From an uncultured Lachnospiraceae bacterium (GTDB lineage: Bacteria; Bacillota; Clostridia; Lachnospirales; Lachnospiraceae): a stretch of DNA of 48,534 nucleotides. Made by a program: the position numbers and the translations under genes. Shown in pieces: positions 9,452 to 17,891 of the stretch. Location: positions 1 to 48,534 of the forward strand of contig CAJUDE010000033.1 in NCBI GenBank assembly GCA_910585295.1. Direction: 5' to 3'. Positions within the stretch are counted from its first letter, which is position 1; each line of letters opens with the position of its first letter. Under the pieces are notes generated by a model. That model saw nothing but the letters and a program-made list of their open reading frames with translations. It was not told the DNA's origin and ran no database searches.

Positions 9452-10297
9452 CTATTCACCTCGAACCATCATAGTAATCACTTCATCAACTGTTCCATTC
9501 TCAACGACTATCTGGGGATAATTTTCCAGATAATACTGCTTCTGGTTAGTCAGGCAGCGATAGCCAAAACTTTCTTTTATGCGCCGCAGCAAATATTGTT
9601 TATCCAATGATGCATATTGGCTGTTATTTACTTTTATCACCCCATATTGCCCTAATAGCACATCTGTATCCTCATGCAGGATAATCTTCCCTTCATGCAC
9701 CATATAGATGTCATCGCACAAGGACTCCAAATCCCCAGAAATATGGGAGCTAATTAAAATCGCACGCCCTTCCTCCCCCTCCATAAATTCCCGCAGCAAA
9801 TCCAACAGCTCATCCCTTGCCACAACATCAAGCCCTACTGTAGGTTCATCCAATATCAGCAATTTTGCTTTATGGGAAATTGCCGCCAAAACCTTTAATT
9901 TTGCTTTCATGCCTGTGGAAAACTCCATAATTTTCTTATTCATCGGCAGCCCGAAGCGCTCTGCCTGTTTCAGGAAAAATTCCTTCTCAAATGTCCCATA
10001 CAGGTTTGCCAGCACAGGGATAACATCCCTTACCGTCAGGTATCCGCTGAACCCAGAATCTGACAAAACCACCCCGACCTCCTGCCTATCCTTTGCAGAA
10101 AACTCATTGATATCTTTCCCCAGAATAGTGACGTTCCCGCCCTCTATATGGATAAGCCCTAAAATTGCCTTAAACGTGGTGCTTTTCCCCGCCCCATTCT
10201 TCCCAATTAGCCCTGTCACGCACCCTGGCTTAACTTCCATGGAGCAGTCTAGGGAAAAATTATCGTACGATTTCCTTACATGTTCAATCTTTAACAT
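9452..10297 (-). CDS. ABC transporter ATP-binding protein
   Basis: This single-domain ABC ATPase has Walker A GKNGAGKST at about residues 32-40 of the chosen start, a divergent signature FSTGMKAKLK, and Walker B LLILDEPTVGLD. It would power the adjacent membrane protein. Two starts are possible. The ATG at 10303 overlaps the GntR stop (ATGA) but has its ribosome site almost touching it, whereas the ATG at 10297 stands 6 bases after GGAGGG and gives MLKIEHVRKSY, so the latter is chosen. Confidence 0.93.
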   Translation of the reverse strand: MLKIEHVRKSYDNFSLDCSMEVKPGCVTGLIGKNGAGKSTTFKAILGLIHIEGGNVTILGKDINEFSAKDRQEVGVVLSDSGFSGYLTVRDVIPVLANLYGTFEKEFFLKQAERFGLPMNKKIMEFSTGMKAKLKVLAAISHKAKLLILDEPTVGLDVVARDELLDLLREFMEGEEGRAILISSHISGDLESLCDDIYMVHEGKIILHEDTDVLLGQYGVIKVNNSQYASLDKQYLLRRIKESFGYRCLTNQKQYYLENYPQIVVENGTVDEVITMMVRGE

Positions 10298-10299
10298 TT

Positions 10300-10671
10300 T
10301 CATCCCTCCAAAATTAGCTCAAACAAACTCCTGATATCTTCGTCACTGATCCCATACCGCCTGCCTTTCTGGATTGCCAATTCCAAATCTGCCTCCAGCT
10401 CCTTTTTCTGCTCTTCCAACAATAATTCCTGATTCGTCGCCGCAACATAAGTCCCTTTTCCATGGACAGTCACCGTAAAGCCTTCCGCTTCCAGGCTGTC
10501 ATATGCTTTCTTAACAGTTAAAGCGCTAATCCTCAAATCCTTTGATAGAGAACGGACAGACGGCAGATTGTCATTTTCCTTTAATTCCCCATTCCGAATC
10601 AATGCCTTAATCTGGTCTGCAATTTGTTCATATATGGGAACCATCAGAGAGCCATTTATAATAATGTCCAT
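10300..10671 (-). CDS. GntR family (YtrA-like) transcriptional regulator
   Basis: This 123-residue protein has an N-terminal winged helix (PIYEQIADQIKALIRNGEL, then LPSVRSLSKDLRIS, then GKGTYVA) and a short C-terminal helical tail, the layout of the YtrA subfamily that controls neighbouring ABC transporters. The frame runs back to 10722, but the ATG at 10671 follows AAGGAGG by 7 bases and the earlier codons lie within the operator, so this start is preferred. It probably represses its own operon through the nested palindromes just upstream, with relief by an unknown ligand. Confidence 0.92.
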   Translation of the reverse strand: MDIIINGSLMVPIYEQIADQIKALIRNGELKENDNLPSVRSLSKDLRISALTVKKAYDSLEAEGFTVTVHGKGTYVAATNQELLLEEQKKELEADLELAIQKGRRYGISDEDIRSLFELILEG

Positions 10672-10689
10672 CCCTTGACCTCCTTGTAT

Positions 10690-10738
10690 AAACAGTATAT
10701 AACAGTATATTACTGTTGTCAAGTGTTATATACTGTTT
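10690..10738 (-). promoter_or_regulatory. Nested operators of the GntR-ABC operon
   Basis: A perfect 17-base palindrome, AACAGTA-TAT-TACTGTT (10701-10717), lies inside a wider inverted repeat with 13-base perfect arms, AAACAGTATATAA (10690-10702) and TTATATACTGTTT (10726-10738). All share the core ACAGTATA/TATACTGT. Their position just before the GntR gene fits autorepression by a dimeric YtrA-type regulator. Confidence 0.75.
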
Positions 10739-10785
10739 ATTATAATATAATTGGATAACAAATGTATATATAGATTTGCAAACAT

Positions 10786-10826
10786 AAAAACCCCCTCTAT
10801 CGAATTATCATCCAATAGAGGGGGTT
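10786..10826 (-). terminator. Terminator of the late flagellar operon
   Basis: Perfect 12-base arms AACCCCCTCTAT (10789-10800) and ATAGAGGGGGTT (10815-10826) are followed on the minus strand by a run of U. It sits 6 bases after the stop of the last flagellar-cluster gene at 10832. Confidence 0.85.
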
Positions 10827-10831
10827 CTGTT

Positions 10832-11308
10832 TTATTTCTTGCGGTCCATAAACTGGGCGTCTACATGCTCCAACTTACTCATGCTTTTGTAATACTGATT
10901 TGCCACCGCGGAGGTGTTCTTCCTATTCCTGACTTTCTTACGTTCTTGTGAGAAGCGAAGCTCCATCAGCCTGCGGTTGCGAATTTCTTCACTCTGGATA
11001 GTAACAGATTTCTCTGTTATCTCTGTAATCAACTGCTTCATAAGCAAGATCTCTTCTTTATGCTCCTGCTTCTCTGCTTCAACTACAGCTTTTACCCTGC
11101 CATATAAATCTTCAAAGCCTTCATCCAGAAAAATAATCTGGTCTACCAGGTCACTTTTCTCCTGGACATTTGCCTCAAAAGCATCTGTATCAAATTCCTC
11201 TTGCTCCAAAATCTGATGCTGCTCTTTGTTCTTGTCAATGATTCCATCCAGGATCCTCACCTTCTTTTGAAGGCTCTGAACCATCACACTCAAATAATCA
11301 TTTCCCAT
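10832..11308 (-). CDS. Putative flagellar export chaperone, FliT/FlgN-like
   Basis: This 158-residue, almost wholly helical and highly charged protein has long heptad-rich stretches and no membrane segment. Sequence alone does not identify it firmly. It starts 1 base after the fliS stop and is the last gene before the operon terminator, the place where many Gram-positive fliD-fliS operons carry a FliT-like chaperone for the cap protein FliD. The function is therefore inferred from context; a FlgN-like or generic coiled-coil protein is the alternative. Confidence 0.6.
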   Translation of the reverse strand: MGNDYLSVMVQSLQKKVRILDGIIDKNKEQHQILEQEEFDTDAFEANVQEKSDLVDQIIFLDEGFEDLYGRVKAVVEAEKQEHKEEILLMKQLITEITEKSVTIQSEEIRNRRLMELRFSQERKKVRNRKNTSAVANQYYKSMSKLEHVDAQFMDRKK

Positions 11309-11309
11309 A

Positions 11310-11696
11310 TCAGTTCGCCTTCGCAGTCTTGTTCTGTTCCATAATTTCCTTCCAGGTATCGCGCATGGTCCTCAAATGCTCCAGGATCTCTTCCAAAATT
11401 TCTTTGTCCTTTTTCATATTCGCTTCCATCAAACGATCCATCAGATAATTGTAAACATTCTCAAAATCTTTGGCTACGGGATACTTATGATCCAGAGTGG
11501 ACAAAAATTCCCCAATAATATTCTGCACCTTCATAATATTATTATGTGCCTTCTCCACATCCTTTTCTTCCACTGCAGCAATTGCAATGTTGCAGAACTT
11601 AATCGCCCCTTCATAAAGCATTAATGTCAGTTCTGCCGGCGAAGCCGTCAAAATCTTATTCTTGGCATAGGCATTATATCCTCTGTTCGCTATCAC
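11310..11696 (-). CDS. fliS: Flagellin export chaperone FliS
   Basis: This 128-residue helical-bundle chaperone binds the flagellin C-terminus in the cytoplasm and prevents premature polymerisation. The family hallmarks are clear: an N-terminal GYNAYAKNKILTASPAELTLMLYEGAIKF followed by a second half with LMEANMKKDKEILEEILEHLRTMRDTW. The start is GTG, placed 7 bases after AAGGAGG. It lies directly downstream of fliD, as in most Firmicutes. No flagellin gene is in the window, so its client is encoded elsewhere. Confidence 0.95.
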   Translation of the reverse strand: MIANRGYNAYAKNKILTASPAELTLMLYEGAIKFCNIAIAAVEEKDVEKAHNNIMKVQNIIGEFLSTLDHKYPVAKDFENVYNYLMDRLMEANMKKDKEILEEILEHLRTMRDTWKEIMEQNKTAKAN

Positions 11697-11711
11697 TGTG
11701 TGTCCTCCTTA

Positions 11712-13256
11712 TCAGCCGCCAAACAATGAAGAAAGTGAATTTGTCTGGGACTGCAGTTTTGAAAGCGCTGTCTCCATCGCTGCGAATTTCTTATAATAGG
11801 AATCTTCCATATCCTTTAATTTCTCTTCCCATTTCTTAATGGTCTTGGTATATTCATCGTACTCTGACTGCATCTGCTTGTCATTGTAAATCTTGTAAGC
11901 GCTGCTCAAGGTGGGGTTCGCCGTCATGCGCTCATGCAAATCATCATACACGTTGTTTGCAAGCTGCGTAAAGAAACTTGCAACCGCGTCTGGGTCTTCC
12001 TCAATCATTTTGCGGAGCTTATCATCACTTGCAGCAGAGAAGGAATCTTCACTATCGCCGTCAATGTGGTATGCATAGGATTCATTCTCTGCAGCATTGA
12101 AATACCCTGCTGTCTTAATGCCGAAGGAAGCCAGGCTGTATTTCTTGCCATCTATCTCAAAGGCTTTCGCCATATTGATGCTCATGCCGCTCAATACGGA
12201 CTGGAGGGTGCTGTCCCTCCTCAAAATGGAATCTTTAATCTTTGTCTCCCATTTCTCCACCTCTTTGTCGGACATCTGCTCTTTTTCATCATCTGTCAGA
12301 GGCTCATACCCCTTTGCAGAAGCTGCATTATAAGATTTCTCCATGGTATTTACAAGTTCATTGTATTCCTTTAAGAAACCTTTGACCATATCGTAAATGC
12401 CATCCACATCCGTCTTGGTGGTGATGGTCATAGTGTCGCTAACCCCTGTTGCCGTAATATTCAGGCCATTGACAGAAAAGCTATTGCTCTCCCCTTCAAA
12501 CCTGGCATTGTTCAGATAAATCACTGCATTGGAAGCGTCTAACTTATCCGCAAACTCCATGCCTGTCAAGTCTGTCGTAGTGCCATTTGCCTGGTCATAC
12601 GCCTCATAGTCCGCCTTTGTCGCAAGGCCAAGGCGGTTCGCCATATCGAGGGAATCCGCGTCATCCAGTATAAAGTTAAAGTCATTCTTCTCCCCGCTTT
12701 TTGCAGAGTTCAGGAAAAACCTCTGCTGGCTTTCATCAAAGTTTGCCTCAACGCCCTGTTCCCTTAATGCTTTGGTAAAGTCAGCGACCGTTGTGTTAGC
12801 GCCTATATTGACAGACTTCACTTCGCCGCCTACTTCAAATTTCAGGGTGCCGCCTTTGATGCCCAAGGTAACTAAATTGGTAGTAGAGTCAATCTTATTC
12901 CCAGATTTTTGCTGTATTTCCTTACCTGTCAGGTAGCCAGCCGTTGCCAACTGCTCTACCTTCAAAGTCTGCGTGCCATTAATAACGCCAGATGAAGCGG
13001 ACACTGTTGCCTTAGTGCTGTCCGAAACTGTGGTGACCTTCTTGCTGAAATTACCAACACGGCGCATATTGGACAATGTTTTGCTGTAAAAATCATAAAT
13101 CTTAGTATTCATTTCCTTCCATGCATCCTGTTTCCAGGAAAGCTTGGTCTGTGCTTTTGTATATTTATCCTGTTTGGTACGGTATGCAGAAACCAGTTCT
13201 TGTACAATAGCGTCTGTATCAAGACCTGAATTCAAACCTGAAAGCCTAATTGCCAT
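11712..13256 (-). CDS. fliD: Flagellar filament cap protein FliD
   Basis: This 514-residue protein forms the distal cap that folds exported flagellin onto the growing filament. It opens with the conserved RLSGLNSGLDTDAIVQELV, carries the FliD N-terminal coiled region, a central domain with GVSDTMTITTKTD, and ends in a coiled coil and a GG tail. The length is close to that of other clostridial FliD proteins. It follows flaG by 11 bases and precedes fliS by 15, so the three are cotranscribed from the sigma-28 promoter before flaG and by read-through from flgM. Confidence 0.95.
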   Translation of the reverse strand: MAIRLSGLNSGLDTDAIVQELVSAYRTKQDKYTKAQTKLSWKQDAWKEMNTKIYDFYSKTLSNMRRVGNFSKKVTTVSDSTKATVSASSGVINGTQTLKVEQLATAGYLTGKEIQQKSGNKIDSTTNLVTLGIKGGTLKFEVGGEVKSVNIGANTTVADFTKALREQGVEANFDESQQRFFLNSAKSGEKNDFNFILDDADSLDMANRLGLATKADYEAYDQANGTTTDLTGMEFADKLDASNAVIYLNNARFEGESNSFSVNGLNITATGVSDTMTITTKTDVDGIYDMVKGFLKEYNELVNTMEKSYNAASAKGYEPLTDDEKEQMSDKEVEKWETKIKDSILRRDSTLQSVLSGMSINMAKAFEIDGKKYSLASFGIKTAGYFNAAENESYAYHIDGDSEDSFSAASDDKLRKMIEEDPDAVASFFTQLANNVYDDLHERMTANPTLSSAYKIYNDKQMQSEYDEYTKTIKKWEEKLKDMEDSYYKKFAAMETALSKLQSQTNSLSSLFGG

Positions 13257-13267
13257 TTTTCTTCCTC

Positions 13268-13699
13268 CTATCCCCGTTCATCTATCATGATTCCGGCTAA
13301 TTCCCATACTTTCGCTATCATATCCAGTGTCTCCTCTGGCGGATACTCCCGGATCACTTCTTTTGTCCCTCTGTCCACTACCTTAATAGTTACCCGGTTC
13401 GTACCATCATGAATCCCAAAAATCAACTCAGAATTCTTGGACTTCCGGTTCAATTCCTCCACAGCCTTCTTCATGCTGTTCTTCTTAGCCACTTCGTTGG
13501 AATCTACGAAACTCTGCTTCTCGTCCTCCGACGTTACAATACTTTCTATTAAACCCGCCCCAGCAGATTTCTTCTCTGCTTTTGGCAAGGCAGAATCACG
13601 TATGGGTTCCTGCTTCACTGGTATATCCAGCTTAACAGGCACCTCCGGCCCACTTCCCTGATAAGGCGCGGATGGTGTATTTGTTTTTCTGACTTCCAT
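13268..13699 (-). CDS. flaG: FlaG family flagellar protein
   Basis: This 143-residue protein has a poorly conserved, proline-rich N-terminal half and the FlaG domain in the last 75 residues: LIFGIHDGTNRVTIKVVDRGTKEVIREYPPEE, then LDMIAKVWELAGIMIDERG. FlaG proteins influence filament length. It lies between csrA and fliD and has its own sigma-28 promoter. The ribosome site CGGAGGTG overlaps a GGA motif that could be bound by CsrA, whose gene is the immediate upstream neighbour. Confidence 0.9.
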   Translation of the reverse strand: MEVRKTNTPSAPYQGSGPEVPVKLDIPVKQEPIRDSALPKAEKKSAGAGLIESIVTSEDEKQSFVDSNEVAKKNSMKKAVEELNRKSKNSELIFGIHDGTNRVTIKVVDRGTKEVIREYPPEETLDMIAKVWELAGIMIDERG

Positions 13700-13744
13700 A
13701 CTATCACCTCCGTGTGAAACCTGACCGATAATTTTCTTACATAT

Positions 13745-13771
13745 ATATCGGCCTTCTGGCGGAAAAAATTA
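13745..13771 (-). promoter_or_regulatory. Sigma-28 promoter before flaG
   Basis: On the minus strand, TAAT (13768-13771), 15 bases, then a perfect GCCGATAT (13745-13752), the Bacillus sigma-D -10 consensus. The -35 matches TAAA at three of four positions. It lies about 45 bases before the flaG ATG. Confidence 0.75.
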
Positions 13772-13797
13772 AGAACCCTTATTTAATTAACTGATTT

Positions 13798-14013
13798 TCA
13801 TAAAATCCCTTTCAGCGCTGCCAGGCTCTCAGAAGAAGAAGCTGCTTCATTCTCTCTTTGAATTTGCAGGTATACTTCTTTTCGGTATACTGGAACCTCC
13901 TTTGGCGCATTAATGCCAATCTTTACCTGGTCGCCGCGCAGTTCCAAGACACTGATTTCAATATCATTATTTAAAATAATGGATTCTCCTTTTTTTCTGG
14001 TTAATGCCAGCAT
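13798..14013 (-). CDS. csrA: Carbon storage regulator CsrA
   Basis: This 71-residue RNA-binding homodimer binds GGA motifs in leader RNAs and blocks translation, in Gram-positives chiefly of flagellin. The frame extends 9 bases upstream, but the ATG at 14013 gives the canonical MLALTRKKGESI start, 6 bases after GGCGGGTG and one base after the fliW stop. The conserved IEISVLELRGDQVKIGINAPKEV-VYRKEVY core is intact, with the key Arg residues. Pairing with fliW, its protein antagonist, is the standard arrangement. Confidence 0.96.
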   Translation of the reverse strand: MLALTRKKGESIILNNDIEISVLELRGDQVKIGINAPKEVPVYRKEVYLQIQRENEAASSSESLAALKGIL

Positions 14014-14014
14014 C

Positions 14015-14479
14015 CTATTCACCCGCCTTTTCTTTTTTTGCCTTCAATATTCCGTAAATCGCAAACTTCACTGGATAATCCCCATCGACAATTACCTGAT
14101 GGGCTTTCCGTTCATCTGCATTAATTACTATGGGTGCTTTTAAGTTCACGCTTAATTTCGTGATATCTTCTGTAGCTGTCACTGTAACCAGAACATAGGT
14201 GTTCTCCTCTGTAAGGTTCCCAAGATGCTTTAAGACTTCATCCTCTACCTGGGGGTTATAATTTTCTTCCACCAGCAACGGGTCCATAACCGGAAGCGCA
14301 AATGCCGGCTCATCTAACGATTGCAGCCAGGAAATCCCCCCATGTCCGCTGTCTTCCTCTTCATCGTGGATTAAAATAAACCTCTGGCAGTCTGGGAACC
14401 CAACAATCCCTTTTTCAAAAAAGATAACTTTCCCTTCGTCTACCTCAATCTCTCCAAATAACCTCGTCTCAATCTGCAT
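14015..14479 (-). CDS. fliW: Flagellar assembly factor FliW
   Basis: This 154-residue protein binds either flagellin or CsrA, so that flagellin accumulation frees FliW to sequester CsrA only once flagellin has been exported. Motifs include IFFEKGIVGFPDCQRFILI, LQSLDEPAFALPVMDPL, VLVTVT in the middle and LKAPIVINADERKAHQVIVD near the C-terminus. It sits between flgL and csrA with a 1-base gap to csrA, matching the Bacillus flgL-fliW-csrA order. Confidence 0.95.
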   Translation of the reverse strand: MQIETRLFGEIEVDEGKVIFFEKGIVGFPDCQRFILIHDEEEDSGHGGISWLQSLDEPAFALPVMDPLLVEENYNPQVEDEVLKHLGNLTEENTYVLVTVTATEDITKLSVNLKAPIVINADERKAHQVIVDGDYPVKFAIYGILKAKKEKAGE

Positions 14480-14490
14480 GACTTCCCTCC

Positions 14491-16026
14491 TTACAGATAA
14501 TTCAGCAATGTCTGGCCATTTGCTTTGGCGGAAGCCTGCAGCGAAGCCTGATATGCATTATATGCCGCCGTATATTCAATGATTATATCTGACAGCTCCA
14601 TATCCTCATTCCTGGACTTTAACTGCTCGAAGGAAGTCTGCTGGTTCGCCATTCTGTTTTCTGTAAGCTTCAAGCGGTTTTCACGGCTGCCTAAATCAGT
14701 CTTGGCAAGCTTTACCCTGTCCATATGGTCCTGGAATTTAGTAATCCCTTTTGCGTAAACCTTCTGCATATTGTCATCTGCATAAGTCGCTTCTTTTTTT
14801 GCCGCTTCAATCCATTCATCCAGTTTCTTTTGGTGTTCCTCACTGGAATACTGCTGCTCCGTTTTCATTGCCTCAAGCTTATCCAATTTATCATGGGCTG
14901 CAATTGCCGCCTGGACTGCGTTTGTCAGGTCATCCACGTCCCTGCCAATGGAAGCGTCCAGCACGTCGCAGGCCTGTGTGTTGATTATCAAATCCTGGTT
15001 GAACGATACGGTATATTTAATTTCCTGATTCTCTTTCACATAAGTGATTGGGTTATTTTCATCTGTGATATTGGTGCAGTCAAAATAATGCTCTGGCCTT
15101 ACCTCGCCTTCATCAAAACCCTGTTTGGTATAGTCAATGCTGAATTGCGCCTTCTGGCTGCTCAGGTAATTGGCCACATCCTTCCCAAACACAACTTCCC
15201 CGGTTTCTTTAAAGACCTTTACCTCGCCGCCGCCAATTTGGAACCCGCCTGCTGCCCAATCATCATAAGATTCTGTTGTTGTGACAGATATCTGCCCTCT
15301 CCGGTTCCCTACCCAATAAGTTGACCCATGGAGCTGCTGTTTCTCGCCATCCTCGTCAATAAACTGCAAATCTCCCTGCTCAAGGGCTTCCAAGTCTTCA
15401 TAAGAGAGGCGTACCCGGGTCAGCACATGCTCTTCGGGCATATCCTCAAGCTCCACGCCAACCTCTACTTCCTGGGTGGAGTTCGGAACGGTCACAAGAT
15501 TGCTGTAATACCGTTTTTCTTCAAAATCTTTATAGGAAAATGGTTCTGTAATTTCATATTTAATTTCAGCGTCCTCTTTTAAGAACGTAAGCTGGCTATT
15601 GGTCTTAAAGCCTGTAAATACGCTTCTTCCAGCACAGTCTGTATTCCCTTCGGAATAAATCTGCTTGCTGAGGGACTGTAAGTCTTTCAGGATTGCAGCG
15701 CGGTCTTCTTGGGTCTTCACGTCTGTGGAGCCATCCACGCACTTTGTATAAATTTCCTGCAGTAACTTCTCCATATTCTCAAGGGCGCCCTCAGTAACCT
15801 CCAGCCAGGACTGGGCGTCTGGGATATTCCTCTCATAATACTGGTTCAGCTCGCTTAAGTTGCTTCTCAGGCGAAGGGCGCGTACCGCAATAATAGGGTC
15901 ATCCGAAGGGCGGATAATTTTCTTCTGCGTCGTCATCTGCGTATTCAGCGTATCCACGTTCACCTTGTTTTTATTCATATTTGTCATGCTGTTTCTGCTG
16001 ATCATGCTATTTGTCACTCGCATCAT
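14491..16026 (-). CDS. flgL: Hook-filament junction protein FlgL
   Basis: This 511-residue flagellin-like protein forms the second junction ring between hook and filament. The N-terminal helix MRVTNSMISRNSMTNMNKN, the RPSDDPI motif and the C-terminal LSDIIIEYTAAYNAYQASLQASAKANGQTLLNYL are diagnostic. It is much longer than the E. coli protein (about 317 residues) because of a large central insertion at residues 150-350, probably surface-exposed domains. An AAGGAGG site lies 11 bases before the first of two adjacent ATG codons. Confidence 0.93.
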   Translation of the reverse strand: MMRVTNSMISRNSMTNMNKNKVNVDTLNTQMTTQKKIIRPSDDPIIAVRALRLRSNLSELNQYYERNIPDAQSWLEVTEGALENMEKLLQEIYTKCVDGSTDVKTQEDRAAILKDLQSLSKQIYSEGNTDCAGRSVFTGFKTNSQLTFLKEDAEIKYEITEPFSYKDFEEKRYYSNLVTVPNSTQEVEVGVELEDMPEEHVLTRVRLSYEDLEALEQGDLQFIDEDGEKQQLHGSTYWVGNRRGQISVTTTESYDDWAAGGFQIGGGEVKVFKETGEVVFGKDVANYLSSQKAQFSIDYTKQGFDEGEVRPEHYFDCTNITDENNPITYVKENQEIKYTVSFNQDLIINTQACDVLDASIGRDVDDLTNAVQAAIAAHDKLDKLEAMKTEQQYSSEEHQKKLDEWIEAAKKEATYADDNMQKVYAKGITKFQDHMDRVKLAKTDLGSRENRLKLTENRMANQQTSFEQLKSRNEDMELSDIIIEYTAAYNAYQASLQASAKANGQTLLNYL

Positions 16027-16042
16027 AACTACTTATACCTCC

Positions 16043-17878
16043 TTATACGCCAGTTTCCAAAATCAGGCGGTTGTACATTTCGGACAACGTTTGTATCATT
16101 CTGGATGCCAGGTTATAGGCATTCTGGAATTTCAGCATATCCAACGCCTCTTCATCTTCATCCACACCAGAAATGGACATCCGCGTTTGGATAATCGTCT
16201 CATTGATATTCGTATAATTTTTAAGGAACAGCTTCGCTTTTTCAGTGTCCACGGTGTTGTCGCTGATTAAGCACTCTAAAAACTGGTTTGCCCCTACGCC
16301 GCGGAACATTTTCACATCGCTTTTCAGCTTAAGCATTTCCTCCACAATATCCTGCTTCGCCACATCTTCTGGCAGATCTGGTTTCTGCATAGTCACCAGG
16401 AGGTTCGGGTCTTTCTCCAAGTCATACGCCACCTTCACATTGGCGGCTGTCAGCATGTAGTAATAATTGCCTTCCGAAGTCATGCTGCCTGATTTGTCAT
16501 TGTCAAAATCACTAAAGTTCCACTCTGTATTGTCCACCGGGTTCTTGGCTACAAAGAAAGAAATGCCCTCGTTCCCCTCCAAGTCAACGCCTGACTTATG
16601 GATCTCATTAAACTGCTTAGCATACTCCCGTAAAAAGCTGTTGCACTGTGCCTGGTAATATGGGATGCCCATGGCGTTCACATTGTCCCCAATCATTGCA
16701 TGGCTTTCCTTAAGCGCCTCCTGCTCTTCATTAGAAAGGTTTGCCTTTAACTGGAATTTATAAGTATTTGTCTCAGCATCATAAGAAAAGCTGGAATAAG
16801 TAAAATTCTTGTTGTTGATGGTAATAATCCCTTCCGAGTCCATGGTCATCTGGTTGACATTAGTAATGCTTGGGTTCTTAATTGTCACTATGCTCCCGCC
16901 ATCCCCCTGTTCAAAAGACTGCACCCTTCCCTGGAATGCTTCATTGTTATTCCCATCACGGACATCAAACAGCCCTTTGAGCCTTCCTGTACAGGTCCTT
17001 CCACCTGCATTGAACTGCACGTCATTCCGAGTCCAATAAATATCATACAGCCCTTCTGCATCGGACAGGTTCACTTTATAATCCCTTGCCCTGCACTCTA
17101 AGGTATTATAGTCAAAATTTTCCACTAAGGTCTGGCCATTGATTTTTAAGATATAATTTGTGGCTCCGGTATACATATCCGGGTAATTGCTGTTCGCTAC
17201 CTTTGTCTCTGTAACTTCCACCGGCACCAACTCAGAAAGTTCATCCACCAGCAGCGCCCTTTGGTCACGCAGCTCATTGGCATTGGTCCCCTGCTGCTCG
17301 ATAATATTAATCTGGCGGTTCAATAAAGCAATCTTCTGCCCAATCGAGTTGATTTTCTCTACCTGGGTAGCGATTTCCTGATTGCAATCCTCCTGGATGC
17401 GGACAAGCCCCACATTCATGCTAGTGAAGAAATTTGTGAAATTCTGTGACTTACTGATAAATGCTTTCCTTGCATCCAAGCTCTCCGGCGTCTTTTTCAA
17501 ATCCTCCAAAGCGTTAAACATTTCATCCATAATCGTCTTAAACCCTTTGGCAGAATCATCGTCAACCAGAAATTCCTCAATTTGCAAAGAACCATACAAT
17601 TGGGCGTCATACATGCCCACCTTCGCATTGTTCTCCCAAAATTTTACATCATAATAAAAATCCCTCTTCTGCGTTATCTCTGTGGTGGTTACGCCTGTGC
17701 CTACCATCCCATAACGCTGATGGGTACGCAAAGCCTCAGAAGCGACACGGAGCGCTTCCTGCCTGCTGTAGCCCTTTGTATTTACATTTGAAATATTATT
17801 CGCCACAGTATTCGTGGCTGCATGGAACGAGTTCAATGCAGAACCCGCAATTGTCAATCCAAAAAAAGTTGATGGCAT
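16043..17878 (-). CDS. flgK: Hook-associated protein FlgK, second paralog
   Basis: This 611-residue junction protein has the rod/hook family N-terminus (LTIAGSALNSFHAATNTVANNISNVNTKGYSRQ), a coiled region near 150-240, a variable centre, and a C-terminal MLKFQNAYNLASRMIQTLSEMYNRLI. It begins 13 bases after a second, divergent FlgK gene and lies 16 bases before flgL. It is slightly longer than typical FlgK (about 550). Which paralog builds the junction cannot be decided from sequence; this one, adjacent to flgL, is the more conventional position. Confidence 0.93.
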   Translation of the reverse strand: MPSTFFGLTIAGSALNSFHAATNTVANNISNVNTKGYSRQEALRVASEALRTHQRYGMVGTGVTTTEITQKRDFYYDVKFWENNAKVGMYDAQLYGSLQIEEFLVDDDSAKGFKTIMDEMFNALEDLKKTPESLDARKAFISKSQNFTNFFTSMNVGLVRIQEDCNQEIATQVEKINSIGQKIALLNRQINIIEQQGTNANELRDQRALLVDELSELVPVEVTETKVANSNYPDMYTGATNYILKINGQTLVENFDYNTLECRARDYKVNLSDAEGLYDIYWTRNDVQFNAGGRTCTGRLKGLFDVRDGNNNEAFQGRVQSFEQGDGGSIVTIKNPSITNVNQMTMDSEGIITINNKNFTYSSFSYDAETNTYKFQLKANLSNEEQEALKESHAMIGDNVNAMGIPYYQAQCNSFLREYAKQFNEIHKSGVDLEGNEGISFFVAKNPVDNTEWNFSDFDNDKSGSMTSEGNYYYMLTAANVKVAYDLEKDPNLLVTMQKPDLPEDVAKQDIVEEMLKLKSDVKMFRGVGANQFLECLISDNTVDTEKAKLFLKNYTNINETIIQTRMSISGVDEDEEALDMLKFQNAYNLASRMIQTLSEMYNRLILETGV

Positions 17879-17891
17879 ACTATCCCTCCCG

